From positions 1-26,244 of the forward strand of contig CAUWFE010000020.1 of NCBI GenBank assembly GCA_963558185.1: DNA of 26,244 nt, read 5' to 3'. Of the stretch, positions 15,884-24,450 are shown one piece after another. Below the pieces are notes generated by a model, which saw only the letters and a list, made by a program, of their open reading frames with translations, made no database searches and was not told where the DNA came from. Every line of letters starts with the position of its first letter. The first letter of the stretch is position 1. The position numbers and the translations under genes were made by a program. The DNA comes from UMGS1663 sp963558185. GTDB taxonomy: Bacteria > Bacillota > Clostridia > TANB77 > CAG-508.

Positions 15884-16900
15884 CTAGTCACGTAATCTTT
15901 TTATTTGCAATATTATTTGTATTAATCCTAATATTCCGAATAGTGGATATAAAACTTGCACTAACTTAGTAAAGCTAAATGAAGACATTAAAATTGCACC
16001 TATTATTATACATATATATGTATATTTTTTCTTTCTAGTATTTTCTAAAAAGCTATATTCTGCTGATATTGCTGATGTTATTATTGCTATTATCATAATA
16101 ATTCCATATATTATTATATAAATTCCTCCCATATTTTGCATAATTGCTAAAATTGGTAATTCTAAGTCTGATATATAAAATATCCCTCTTGATAGAATTA
16201 GTTGTATCATAATTGACAATATAAAAAATAAAATTGCTGATACGCTTGAAATACTAATTATTTGCTTTTTATTTTCTATATATTCCTTCATGCCTATTAA
16301 TACTGGTATTAATAATATACTGTTATAACTCATGTATAAAATACTAGATATTATTACTGTTAGTATATTTACACTTTTATTTGTAACAATATTTACCGCA
16401 AAACTATTATTTTTAATTCCTATTATTATAATAAATAGAACTATAATTGGTATTACTATTGTATTAAATTTCATTATTCCTTTAACATTTTTTCTTACAA
16501 TTATTGTACATATAATAACAAATATTCCACTTATTATATATATTTTTGTTAAATTGCTTTCTAAATGGAAATTTTGAAAAATATATGCAGTAAAGCCTGC
16601 TACCATTATGTAAAAAGATACTAATGAAAAATACTTAACTATTATTTGTAATAATTTTGCTCCTTTTGAATTATTAGTTAATTGTTTTGACATTTGTATA
16701 TAATTTGTTATATTAAATTTTTTTATACATTGTAATGTAATAAAAATTACTAATCCAAGTAATATACTAGATATTGCCATTCCAATAATACCTATTTTAC
16801 CATACTGAGTAAAAAACACATATATTTCTTTGCCAGAAGCAAAGCCAGCTCCTATAGATGTGCCTATAATGACCAATATAATTTTAATAATATTTTTCAA
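15884..16900 (-). CDS. YkvI-like integral membrane transporter
   Basis: 338 residues, about ten membrane helices and almost no soluble part. The N-terminal motif GTSIGAGFASGKEIYVFF, with a broken first helix, is characteristic of the YkvI family. Such unwound GxxxGAG segments also bind substrate in the LeuT/APC-fold transporters to which this family is related. The substrate is not known. The start is TTG (16898-16900), chosen because AGGAGG lies 10 nt upstream and no ATG/GTG fits. The C-terminus (LRD, TAG) directly abuts the half palindrome. It is probably a single-gene unit, since a terminator separates it from the upstream ABC operon. Confidence 0.82.
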   Translation of the reverse strand: MKNIIKIILVIIGTSIGAGFASGKEIYVFFTQYGKIGIIGMAISSILLGLVIFITLQCIKKFNITNYIQMSKQLTNNSKGAKLLQIIVKYFSLVSFYIMVAGFTAYIFQNFHLESNLTKIYIISGIFVIICTIIVRKNVKGIMKFNTIVIPIIVLFIIIIGIKNNSFAVNIVTNKSVNILTVIISSILYMSYNSILLIPVLIGMKEYIENKKQIISISSVSAILFFILSIMIQLILSRGIFYISDLELPILAIMQNMGGIYIIIYGIIMIIAIITSAISAEYSFLENTRKKKYTYICIIIGAILMSSFSFTKLVQVLYPLFGILGLIQIILQIKRLRD

Positions 16901-17000
16901 CTCTATATAACCTCCTATTCATATGTATGCTTATTTATTAATGTACATTCATATAAATTAGGCGCAAATTCTAGTAGAAAATAAATTCCACTTAATATGC

Positions 17001-17037
17001 AAAAGGAATAGAAATGTATTTTTTACATTCCTATTCC
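17001..17037 (-). terminator. Terminator of the GldAFG-like operon
   Basis: On the minus strand GGAATAGGAATGT, an A-rich loop, ACATTTCTATTCC (one mismatch) and then TTTT. It begins 11 bp past the stop of the last gene. Confidence 0.8.
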
Positions 17038-17047
17038 CCAAGATTAA

Positions 17048-18514
17048 TTATTTTTTTCTTCTTCTTATTTGCCATATTATTATACCTGTAACAATTACTA
17101 ATATTGGTAATGCACATATAATAATTATTATTACTTGATTTTCTGCCTGTGTAGCTGTATATGTTACTACTCCAGTGTCTTTTCTAATTGTTATGTTATC
17201 TGCTCTTTCTGTTAAATATGATATTGAATTTATAACTATATCTTTATTATTATATAATCCAATTCCTACAACTCTATTTGCTTGTGTATTACCATTTAAA
17301 TTTATAATTAAATCACTAGCAAAAGTACTACTTGCAAATATAACTAATTTAGAAGTTTGTGTGTCATTAATTTTTTTATCAATTGATGCTACTAATGGCT
17401 TTCCTGCTGCATCTTGATCTTTTTCAGTTTTTACTACACTTGTTTGTGTATTATCTGTTCTTAAAAACGCTGTATCACTTGCTGTAGCTAGATTTTGTAC
17501 TGTTACACCTAAAGTTTTTAATTTTTCATCATCTTGATATTCAATTGCTCCTGAATCAATTAATGCCATTGCTCCATCTGTTGCAATATATTTTGTAATG
17601 TCATTTACAGTATTTATACTTGGAAGCATTATATTTGCATATCCATTTATTGTTCTTGATGGATTTGCTTCATATACTATTCCATTTGATATTTTAACTC
17701 CATATGTATCTAATACTGTTTGGAAGTTTTTAAAATCTACTCCTGTAGTATTTGGTTCTTTCATTATTAAAAGGTTTCCACCTTTATTAATATAATTTAA
17801 AATTAAATCTCTTTCATATTCAGTGATATCTTCTTTTAATTCTGTAATCATCAATACATTACAGTCATCTGGTATTGCACCAGATACTAATAAATCTAAT
17901 GTTTTTACTTCATTTGCTTCATTTCTTAAATATTCTGTTAATATTTGATAATTATTTGCATATTTTGCATGATTTGTTATCATATATATTTGTGGTTTTT
18001 TCTCTAAGTTTACATCTAATATTGCATTTGTAATAGCTTGTTCTGTAATATCTACTTCTTCATATGTTGTGTAGTCATATGAATATAAGTCATTATATGT
18101 TAATATCTTTTTTCTGCTTCCTGCTTCTATTACTATAGCCTGTGTTGTAGTTGTTCCTACTCCATATTCATCTTTTAAGTCCTGCCTTGCTGATATATTT
18201 TCTGTTAAATCTACACATTTTATATGTTCATTTTCTTTTTCATATAATTTTGCAAAGTCTTGCACAGGTGTTCCAGTATATCCGTATAAGTTAATTGTTA
18301 TATCTTGATTTATATTTTTTAACTTATCTTTTGTTTCTTGTGATATTGAATATAGTTTTTCTCCTGTTAAATCTATATCTGAAATTTCTATACTTTCTAC
18401 CCATAAGTTTAATGCAAAGTATGCTAATACTATAATTGCAATTAATAATATTGTTACAAGTACACTTCTAAGCCATTTTGTTTTTTCTGATAAATATTCA
18501 AATATTCTTTTCAA
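17048..18514 (-). CDS. GldG-like ABC transporter auxiliary protein
   Basis: 488 residues. An N-terminal membrane helix (about 16-33), a long extracytoplasmic region, a C-terminal helix (about 461-480) and a basic tail (RRRKK). The outer part has the GldG/IFT52-like layout: DLTGEKLYSISQETKDKLKN near 43, the ITINLYGYTG strand, a flavodoxin-like middle with YINKGGNLLIMKEP near 250, and a late FASSTFAS block. Such proteins accompany ABC-2 exporters of the Gld type; in Bacteroidetes gliding they pair with GldF, but the family is widespread and its role in Clostridia is unknown. The start is TTG (18512-18514), with AGGAGG 7 nt upstream. It follows the permease by 11 bp. Confidence 0.85.
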   Translation of the reverse strand: MKRIFEYLSEKTKWLRSVLVTILLIAIIVLAYFALNLWVESIEISDIDLTGEKLYSISQETKDKLKNINQDITINLYGYTGTPVQDFAKLYEKENEHIKCVDLTENISARQDLKDEYGVGTTTTQAIVIEAGSRKKILTYNDLYSYDYTTYEEVDITEQAITNAILDVNLEKKPQIYMITNHAKYANNYQILTEYLRNEANEVKTLDLLVSGAIPDDCNVLMITELKEDITEYERDLILNYINKGGNLLIMKEPNTTGVDFKNFQTVLDTYGVKISNGIVYEANPSRTINGYANIMLPSINTVNDITKYIATDGAMALIDSGAIEYQDDEKLKTLGVTVQNLATASDTAFLRTDNTQTSVVKTEKDQDAAGKPLVASIDKKINDTQTSKLVIFASSTFASDLIINLNGNTQANRVVGIGLYNNKDIVINSISYLTERADNITIRKDTGVVTYTATQAENQVIIIIICALPILVIVTGIIIWQIRRRKK

Positions 18515-18525
18515 TGTAATTCCTC

Positions 18526-19209
18526 CTATTTTACTAATTTTCTTCTTTTTAATACAATAATTGTTAGCACTATAAACATTGCTGTTAATGATACTAAATT
18601 AATTGTTTCTGTTATTGGAAATACTCCTGTTACAAATGGAGTAAATTTTTCTAATAGTGAAAAATTAGCAAAGCTTGTAGAAAGATTTGGTAATAACCAT
18701 GTTAATACAAATGCTGCAATTGTTACTATTGCTGCTACTATTTGATTTTCTGTTAGACTTGATATAAACATACCAAATGCAATATATGCCATTGATAATA
18801 ATAAGAAGCCTAGCATTGTTACTGCAACTGTTGGTAAGTCTGGTAATTTAAAATAACATAATACTCCTAAATATACTAATGTTAATAATTCTGTTATTAC
18901 TACAACTAAAGTTGCTGCTAAGAATTTTCCTATTGTAATTCCAACCATACTTCTTGGTGAAGTAATTAATAATTGCTCTGTACCTGTTTTTCTTTCTTCT
19001 GCAAACATTCTCATTGTTAGTAATGGAACAATAAATATTAAAATATACATAACAGCATTGTAAAATACTGCTTGATATGTAACTGTTCCAGAATAAATAG
19101 TAATTATATAAAATAGCAAGCTAAACATTGCTAAAAATAACCCAATGAATACATATCCTATTGGTGATAAAAAATATGTTTTAAATTCTTTTTTTAGTAC
19201 TGCCCACAT
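18526..19209 (-). CDS. ABC-2 type permease (GldF-like)
   Basis: 227 residues, six predicted membrane helices. The family pattern is clear: an amphipathic start AVLKKEFKTYFLSPIGYVF, a loop with MRMFAEERKTGTEQLLITSPRS after helix 2, and the AFGMFISSLTENQIVAAI block. It forms the transmembrane channel for the ATPase encoded just before it. Its ATG overlaps the ATPase stop (TAATG), indicating translational coupling. GGAGG precedes the start. Confidence 0.9.
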   Translation of the reverse strand: MWAVLKKEFKTYFLSPIGYVFIGLFLAMFSLLFYIITIYSGTVTYQAVFYNAVMYILIFIVPLLTMRMFAEERKTGTEQLLITSPRSMVGITIGKFLAATLVVVITELLTLVYLGVLCYFKLPDLPTVAVTMLGFLLLSMAYIAFGMFISSLTENQIVAAIVTIAAFVLTWLLPNLSTSFANFSLLEKFTPFVTGVFPITETINLVSLTAMFIVLTIIVLKRRKLVK

Positions 19210-20309
19210 TATTTTTTACCTCCTTCTTCTTTTTGTTTTTTATTATCTGTTTTATTATTTTTTTCTTGTTTCTTTTTTTCTATTTTTTCAGCTTTGGCAT
19301 TTGTTTCTTTTTTATTTTTGTTTTCAATTTTTACATTTTCTTCTTTTTTATTTTTTTCTGATATGTTATCTACTTTTCTTTCTTCTATTAAAGAAATAAA
19401 TGCATCTTCTAATGTATTTTCTGCTTTTTTTAGCTCAAAAATTGTAATTTCTTCTTTTGGTAAAACCTCAAATAATTTTTTACGTAAATCAACATTTTCA
19501 TTTGATTCTACCATGTATTGTTTTGTTCCATCTTCATTATCTTTTATGAATTTTATATTTGTTATTTCTGGAATTTTTTCTTTTAATTTTTTCATTTTAT
19601 TTTGTTTGTCTTCAACTGTAAGTATTATGCTATTTTTTTCTTTTGTTTTTTGTTCTAAGTTTTCTGGTGTATCTACTGCTACTATTTTTCCATGATTTAT
19701 TATTACTACTTTTTCGCAGATTTGACTTACTTCAGATAATATATGTGTACTTAATATAATTGTATGTTCTTTTCCTAAGTCTTTTATTAATTTTCTAATT
19801 TCTGTTATTTGTTTTGGATCTAATCCAACTGTTGGCTCATCTAATATTAATACATCTGGATTTCCTACTAAAGCTCCAGCCATACTTACTCTTTGTTTAT
19901 AACCTCTTGATAGGTTTTTAATCAATTTATTTTGAACTTCTGTAAGCCCTGTTTTTTGCATTACTTTTTCTATTTCTTGCTTTCTTGATTTTCTTTCTAC
20001 TAATTTTAGTTCTGCCATGTATTTTATAAATTCTTTTACAGTAAGTTCTTGGTATAATGGTACATTCTCAGGCATATAACCTATTTGTTTTTTTGCTTTT
20101 TTTGGTTTTTTAGAAATATTAAAACCATTTACTATAATTTCTCCCTCATTCGGTTCAATAAAACCTGTTATCATGTTCATAGTTGTTGATTTTCCTGCTC
20201 CATTTGGTCCAAGAAATCCCACTATTTCACCATCTTTTACATCAAAACTGATATTATCAACTGCTGTAAATTTACCATATTTTTTGGTAACATTTTTAAC
20301 CTCTATCAA
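19209..20309 (-). CDS. ABC transporter ATP-binding protein with a long charged tail
   Basis: 366 residues. Walker A GPNGAGKST (34-42), Q-loop region GYMPENVPLY (77-86), signature LSRGYKQR (133-140), Walker B VLILDEPT (153-160) and H-loop STHILSEV are all intact. Sequence and operon make it a GldA-like exporter ATPase. Residues about 205-312 form the usual regulatory C-terminal domain of this subgroup. About 50 more residues (315-366), almost only Lys, Glu and Asn, are not part of the family and are presumably disordered. The start is TTG (20307-20309), with GGAGGA 6 nt upstream. It is the first gene of the operon; a weak TTGCAT/TAGTCT pair upstream is the only promoter candidate. Confidence 0.93.
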   Translation of the reverse strand: MIEVKNVTKKYGKFTAVDNISFDVKDGEIVGFLGPNGAGKSTTMNMITGFIEPNEGEIIVNGFNISKKPKKAKKQIGYMPENVPLYQELTVKEFIKYMAELKLVERKSRKQEIEKVMQKTGLTEVQNKLIKNLSRGYKQRVSMAGALVGNPDVLILDEPTVGLDPKQITEIRKLIKDLGKEHTIILSTHILSEVSQICEKVVIINHGKIVAVDTPENLEQKTKEKNSIILTVEDKQNKMKKLKEKIPEITNIKFIKDNEDGTKQYMVESNENVDLRKKLFEVLPKEEITIFELKKAENTLEDAFISLIEERKVDNISEKNKKEENVKIENKNKKETNAKAEKIEKKKQEKNNKTDNKKQKEEGGKK

Positions 20310-20402
20310 AATAATTCCTCCTTTAAACTTCTTATTTCCGTATGGTTAGATGAGTTTTCATTCTTTCATAGACTATCACAACTTTAATTGTTATGCAATA
20401 AG

Positions 20403-20421
20403 TTTCACATAACTTTCACAT
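20403..20421. promoter_or_regulatory. Tandem 8-bp direct repeat upstream of the ABC operon
   Basis: TTTCACAT occurs twice with an 11-bp period (20403-20410, 20414-20421), one DNA turn apart, about 100 bp before the ATPase start and at the edge of the palindromic element. It could be a regulator binding site; chance is possible in such AT-rich DNA. Confidence 0.3.
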
Positions 20422-20426
20422 TTTTT

Positions 20427-20677
20427 GGTTAGATAATGGTTTTTATTATTTTTTCGCTATAATGTCTTGGAATATAAGCTTTGAATAAAATGACGAATGT
20501 TTATGGAAAAATTTTAGAAATTCTGCGTAATTTTATGGAAAGAGTTCACTTTTAGTGGAAGGATGCCATAAAATAAGTTAGAATTTCTTAAATTTCGTAA
20601 TAAACCTAAGGAATGTACTGAAAAACTCATATTCCAAGACATTCTTTGCATTAATTTACAGAAACCATTATCTAGCA
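20427..20677. repeat. 251-bp gap-free imperfect palindrome, MITE-like or structured RNA element
   Basis: Both arms pair in strict register around 20552. The stem segments are TAGATAATGGTTT (20430-20442 / 20662-20674), AATGTCTTGGAATAT (20461-20475 / 20629-20643), AGAAATTCT, ATTTTATGG, and the tip CACT-TTT-AGTG (20547-20557). The unpaired segments between them are of equal length on both arms (for example 18 nt and 18 nt). ACATTTTTT lies just outside both ends (20418-20426 and 20678-20686), a possible 9-bp target duplication. No protein is encoded. A half copy occurs 4.6 kb away, so this is a repeat family. It fills most of the gap between the ABC operon and the deaminase gene. Confidence 0.88.
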
Positions 20678-20699
20678 ACATTTTTTTGTTACTTGAAAA

Positions 20700-21197
20700 T
20701 TATAATATAATCTTTATTTCTTTATTTTCTTCTAATTTTAATTTTTCATATTTTACATTACATTCATCAAATAGTTTTCGGGATGCTATATTGTTTTCAC
20801 TTTCTGAGTATTTATCACTTAAATATATTACATGTTTTATTCCTGATTGAATAATAATTTTTGCACATTCATTACATGGAAATAAATCTACATATATTTT
20901 TGAATTTTCTAAATCTTTTTTACTACCTCTGTAATTTAATATTGCATTCATTTCTGCATGGCAAACATATGGATATTTTGTATCTAAATTACTTCCTTCT
21001 CTTCCCCATGGAAATTTTTCATCATCAAATCCATTTGGTGCACCATTATATCCTATAGATAAAATTCTATTGTCATTACTTACAATACATGCTCCTACTT
21101 GCGTAGATGGATCTTTACTTCTCATTGCTGAAAGTTTTGCAATAGCCATAAAATATTCATCCCAACTTATATAATCACTTCTTTTTTTACTTATCAT
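20700..21197 (-). CDS. dCMP deaminase (ComEB type)
   Basis: 165 residues. Zinc-dependent cytidine/deoxycytidylate deaminase: HAE at 80-82 (zinc ligand H80, catalytic E82) and PCNEC at 107-111 (zinc ligands C108, C111). The N-terminal SWDEYFMAIAKLSAMRSKDPSTQVGA, IGYNGAPNGFDD and the later KHVIYLSDKY block are typical of dCMP deaminases, which convert dCMP to dUMP for thymidylate synthesis. Length is normal. Start supported by AAGGAGG 8 nt upstream. It is a separate unit with its own promoter, with the palindromic element directly downstream. Confidence 0.93.
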   Translation of the reverse strand: MISKKRSDYISWDEYFMAIAKLSAMRSKDPSTQVGACIVSNDNRILSIGYNGAPNGFDDEKFPWGREGSNLDTKYPYVCHAEMNAILNYRGSKKDLENSKIYVDLFPCNECAKIIIQSGIKHVIYLSDKYSESENNIASRKLFDECNVKYEKLKLEENKEIKIIL

Positions 21198-21218
21198 ATC
21201 AATTTACCTCCTTGAGTT

Positions 21219-21247
21219 ATTAAACACTATTAACTTAAAAATGTCAA
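21219..21247 (-). promoter_or_regulatory. Promoter of the dCMP deaminase gene
   Basis: TTGACA (21242-21247), 17-bp spacer, TTTAAT (21219-21224), 22 bp before the ATG. The rest of the gap to 21458 is AT-rich without a supported gene. Confidence 0.65.
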
Positions 21248-21458
21248 TTTTCCGCATTTATTTGCAAATATCCATATTTAAAATTCATCACATAAGAACA
21301 TGCAAAATATACATATTACAAGCATTTTTATAACATTATGTTTTATCATAACACAACAATTTGTTTTATATATATAATTTAACATATTTATCAAGTTATA
21401 TCCATATATTAAAAAAACGTACTTTAAACACACTAATTTAATGTAGAAAGGATTTTTC

Positions 21459-21680
21459 ATGAATACACGAATTCGAGATTTAAGACAAGATAAAGATTTG
21501 AGTCAAAAAGAACTTAGTAAACATTTAAACATTTCACAAGTTGCATATTCTTATTATGAATTAGGAAAACGTAATATTCCATTAGATATTTTAATGAAGT
21601 TAGCTGATTTTTACAACACTAGTACTGATTATTTATTATGTAGAACAAATAATCCTCATCCTTATAGGAAGGCTCAATAA
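21459..21680 (+). CDS. XRE-family helix-turn-helix regulator, single domain
   Basis: 73 residues, a lone Cro/CI-type HTH (about residues 5-60): IRDLRQDKDLSQKELSKHLN, then ISQVAYSYYELGKRNIPLDIL and LADFYNTSTDYLL, the usual five-helix pattern. No sensor domain is present. Its targets are unknown; it stands alone on the plus strand between the deaminase and recR. AAAGGA lies 7 nt before the ATG. Such small XRE proteins are common in host and prophage DNA, and nothing else phage-like is next to it. Confidence 0.88.
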   Translation: MNTRIRDLRQDKDLSQKELSKHLNISQVAYSYYELGKRNIPLDILMKLADFYNTSTDYLLCRTNNPHPYRKAQ

Positions 21681-21719
21681 AAACTTATCTTTTAAATAAA
21701 AGCACACATTTGTCACTAC

Positions 21720-21765
21720 AAAAAAATAGATAACTTATGATTTAACTTTCATAAATTACCTATTA
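21720..21765 (-). terminator. Terminator of the dnaX-ebfC-recR operon
   Basis: Minus strand: AATAGGTAATTTATGA, loop, TCATAAGTTATCTATT and then seven T. Near-perfect stem about 11 bp past the recR stop; it may also serve the XRE gene from the other side. Confidence 0.8.
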
Positions 21766-21775
21766 CTTTTTATGT

Positions 21776-22375
21776 TTATAATTCGCGTCTTCCTTCTAAA
21801 GCTTTGCTTAAAGTTACTTCATCTGTATACTCTAAATCTCCACCAACTGGAATTCCATGTGCTATTCTTGTTACTTTTACTCCTAATGGTTTTACTAATT
21901 TTGAAATATACATTGCTGTTGCTTCTCCTTCTACCCTAGGATTTGTTGCCAATATTACTTCTTTTACTTCTCCATTCATTAATCTTGAAAGTAATTCTTT
22001 AATTTTTATTTCATCTGGTCCAACTCCATTCATTGGAGAAATTGAGCCATGAAGTACATGATACTTACCTTTAAATTCATGAGTTCTTTCCATTGCAATT
22101 ACATCTTTTACATCTTCTACTACACAAATTACAGAAGAATCTCTTGAAGGGTTTGAACAAATATTACATGGGTCTGTATCTGATATATTATAGCATTGTG
22201 AACAATATTTTAAATTTTTCTTCGCATTTACAATTGCTGATACAAATTCATTTACTTCTTCTTCACTTCTATCTAACATATAAAAGGCAAGTCTTGCCGC
22301 AGTTTTATTTCCTATACTTGGTAGTCTTTCAAATGCTTCTATTAGTTTTTCTATTGATGGTGAATAATATGACAT
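21776..22375 (-). CDS. recR: Recombination mediator RecR
   Basis: 199 residues, the normal RecR length. N-terminal HhH (LPSIGNKTAARLA, 18-30), four-cysteine zinc finger (C58, C61, C70, C73), Toprim domain (about 80-175, VVEDVKDVIAMERT, then ATNPRVEGEATAMYI) and the closing IPVGGDLEYTDEVTLSKALEGR. RecR acts with RecO/RecF to load RecA on gapped DNA. Third gene of the dnaX operon, 20 bp after ebfC, which is the conserved order in Firmicutes. Confidence 0.97.
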   Translation of the reverse strand: MSYYSPSIEKLIEAFERLPSIGNKTAARLAFYMLDRSEEEVNEFVSAIVNAKKNLKYCSQCYNISDTDPCNICSNPSRDSSVICVVEDVKDVIAMERTHEFKGKYHVLHGSISPMNGVGPDEIKIKELLSRLMNGEVKEVILATNPRVEGEATAMYISKLVKPLGVKVTRIAHGIPVGGDLEYTDEVTLSKALEGRREL

Positions 22376-22395
22376 GTTTTCCCCCTATTTTATGC

Positions 22396-22731
22396 TTACA
22401 TTAAACCTGGTATATTATATTTACCAAATTCAGAAGCTGACGCTGAATCTACTTTTCTTAAAGCTTCGTTTATACATGTTAATATTAAATCTTGTAACAT
22501 TTCTACATCATCTGGATCTACAGCTTCTTTTTTTATTGTAATTTCTTTTACTTTTTTATCTCCTGTTACTTTTACATATACAGCTCCTCCACCTGCTGTA
22601 GCATCAAATTCCTTTGTTGCTAATTCCTCTTGTGTTTTTTCCATATCCGCTTGCATTTTCTTTGCTTCTTTCATTAATTGATTTATATTAAATCCTCCCA
22701 TTCCTCCTGGGAAACCTCCTCTTTTTGACAT
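22396..22731 (-). CDS. YbaB/EbfC family nucleoid-associated protein
   Basis: 111 residues. A Gly-rich start (GGFPGGMGGFNINQLM), a long helix (KEAKKMQADMEKTQEELA), then the conserved AGGGAVYVKVTGDKKVKEI and LQDLILTCINEALRKVD blocks. It forms a dimeric DNA-binding protein. It lies between dnaX and recR with 17-bp and 20-bp gaps. Start supported by AAAGGAG. Confidence 0.95.
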   Translation of the reverse strand: MSKRGGFPGGMGGFNINQLMKEAKKMQADMEKTQEELATKEFDATAGGGAVYVKVTGDKKVKEITIKKEAVDPDDVEMLQDLILTCINEALRKVDSASASEFGKYNIPGLM

Positions 22732-22748
22732 TTTATTTTCTCCTTTCT

Positions 22749-24410
22749 CTATTCTATAATATTTATTGGTAAATCCATATCTTTTGCAAGTTCTTGCAAT
22801 GGATCTATTTCTTCTTTTTGTACTTCTTTTTTAGAATCTATAAATTTTACACGCATTGGTTTTCCACATTGCACAGATATTCTTTCTTCTAGCTCTTTTA
22901 TTGTTTCTGGCTTTTCCATTATTCCTTTTACAAATGGAGTCATTCCATTTATAAATTCAATTCCAACTGTCATATCATTTATTATATATGCTTTTGTGTT
23001 TATTAAATTTGTATATAACATAATTTTGCCAGTTTGCTTAAAATCTTGCAATATCTGAGACCATGCCTCTAATTTTTCATTTTCTTTTAGATTTATTTTT
23101 ACTGTTTGACTTTGCACAGATTTATTTTCAGTTTTTACTGTTTTTTGCGGTTTGTTTTCCACATTTTGTGATGTTCTTGTGGAAACTGCAATTCCATTTT
23201 GCATTATATATGATAATTTTTGTTCTAATAATTCTATCTTTTTACTTAATGTATTTATTATGTTGCGGTCTTGATTTGATATTTTTGGTTCACTTGCATA
23301 ATCACTTGTTTTTCTTTCTTCTTGTAATTCATTTCTTTTTGTTCCTAATTTTATAATTCCTACTTGAAATAATAAACTTTTTTGTGTTGACCATTTCATA
23401 TCATTTTCTAATTCTGAAAGTTCATATATTATTTGTAATAGTCTTTCTGCTTCTACTTGGTTTGATAATTCTTCTATTTGTTTTAACTCTTCTTCATTAT
23501 ATATTTGTAATTGTTTACAAGTTTTATATACTAATATATCTTTTACATATTTTATAGTTTCCCATAATAAATTTTGAATATCTTTTCCTTCATTTATTAC
23601 ATTATTACTTGCTTCTATTGCTGATGTTATATCATATTTTATGATAGAGCTAACTACATTATGTACATATGTAAGTTTTGGTATTCCTACTAAATCTCTT
23701 ACTTTTTCTTCATCTATTTTTATTTCACCATCTTGCAGGCATCTTTCTAAAATGGATAAAGCGTCACGCATTGCTCCTTCTGATAAAGATGATATTATTC
23801 GCATTGCCCCTGGTGTAATTTCTATATTACTTTGATCACAAACTATTTGTAGCCTTTTTTCTATATCTTCATTAGAAATTTTTTTAAAGTCAAATCTTTG
23901 ACACCTAGAAAGTATTGTTGCTGGTAATTTTTGTGGTTCTGTAGTTGCTAATATAAATTTTACATGTTCAGGTGGTTCTTCTAATGTTTTTAAAAGTGCG
24001 TTAAAAGCACCTGTAGACAACATATGAACCTCATCTATAATATATACTCTATATTTTGCAAGTGTTGGAAGGAAATTTACTTCATCTCGTATTTGTCTTA
24101 TATCTTCTACACTATTGTTTGATGCTGCGTCCATTTCTACTATATCTGTTAAACTTCCTGCTAAAGCTGCTTTGCAAATTTCGCATTCATTACATGGTTC
24201 TCCATCTTTTGGATTTAAGCAATTTACAGCCCTTGCTAAAACCTTTGCTGCTGAAGTTTTACCAGTTCCACGCCCACCATTAAATAGATATGCATGTCCA
24301 ACTCTTCCTGCTATTATTTGGTTTTTTAATGTTTTTGTAATATGTTCTTGACCAACCATTTCTGAAAATGTTATTGGTCTGAATTTTCGATATAATGCTG
24401 TATAAGCCAA
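22749..24410 (-). CDS. dnaX: DNA polymerase III subunit gamma/tau
   Basis: 553 residues from the start chosen here. AAA+ clamp-loader ATPase: Walker A GGRGTGKT (45-52), four zinc cysteines (C64, C73, C76, C79), Walker B YIIDE (123-127), sensor SRC (168-170), then the lid and collar domains and a tau-like tail (about 370-553). A GTG 9 bp further upstream (24419) is in frame but touches the AGGAGG itself. TTG at 24408-24410 sits 8 nt from it and gives the family N-terminus MAYTALYRKFRP, so TTG is the better start. No clear slippery A-run for a separate gamma form was seen. Head of the dnaX-ebfC-recR operon, directly behind the SRP RNA. Confidence 0.96.
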   Translation of the reverse strand: MAYTALYRKFRPITFSEMVGQEHITKTLKNQIIAGRVGHAYLFNGGRGTGKTSAAKVLARAVNCLNPKDGEPCNECEICKAALAGSLTDIVEMDAASNNSVEDIRQIRDEVNFLPTLAKYRVYIIDEVHMLSTGAFNALLKTLEEPPEHVKFILATTEPQKLPATILSRCQRFDFKKISNEDIEKRLQIVCDQSNIEITPGAMRIISSLSEGAMRDALSILERCLQDGEIKIDEEKVRDLVGIPKLTYVHNVVSSIIKYDITSAIEASNNVINEGKDIQNLLWETIKYVKDILVYKTCKQLQIYNEEELKQIEELSNQVEAERLLQIIYELSELENDMKWSTQKSLLFQVGIIKLGTKRNELQEERKTSDYASEPKISNQDRNIINTLSKKIELLEQKLSYIMQNGIAVSTRTSQNVENKPQKTVKTENKSVQSQTVKINLKENEKLEAWSQILQDFKQTGKIMLYTNLINTKAYIINDMTVGIEFINGMTPFVKGIMEKPETIKELEERISVQCGKPMRVKFIDSKKEVQKEEIDPLQELAKDMDLPINIIE

Positions 24411-24450
24411 ACTTTTCACCTCCTAAAGATTTAACTTTATCACATAGAAA

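Noticed and set aside
20427..20677. Palindrome as a plain transcription terminator
   Set aside because: At 251 bp with many internal mismatches and a repeated half copy elsewhere it is far beyond a terminator; a T-run also lies outside both ends by chance of composition.
21278..21460. 60-codon minus-strand frame upstream of the XRE gene
   Set aside because: Cys/Tyr/Leu-rich composition, no ribosome site, and it covers the leader of the XRE gene.
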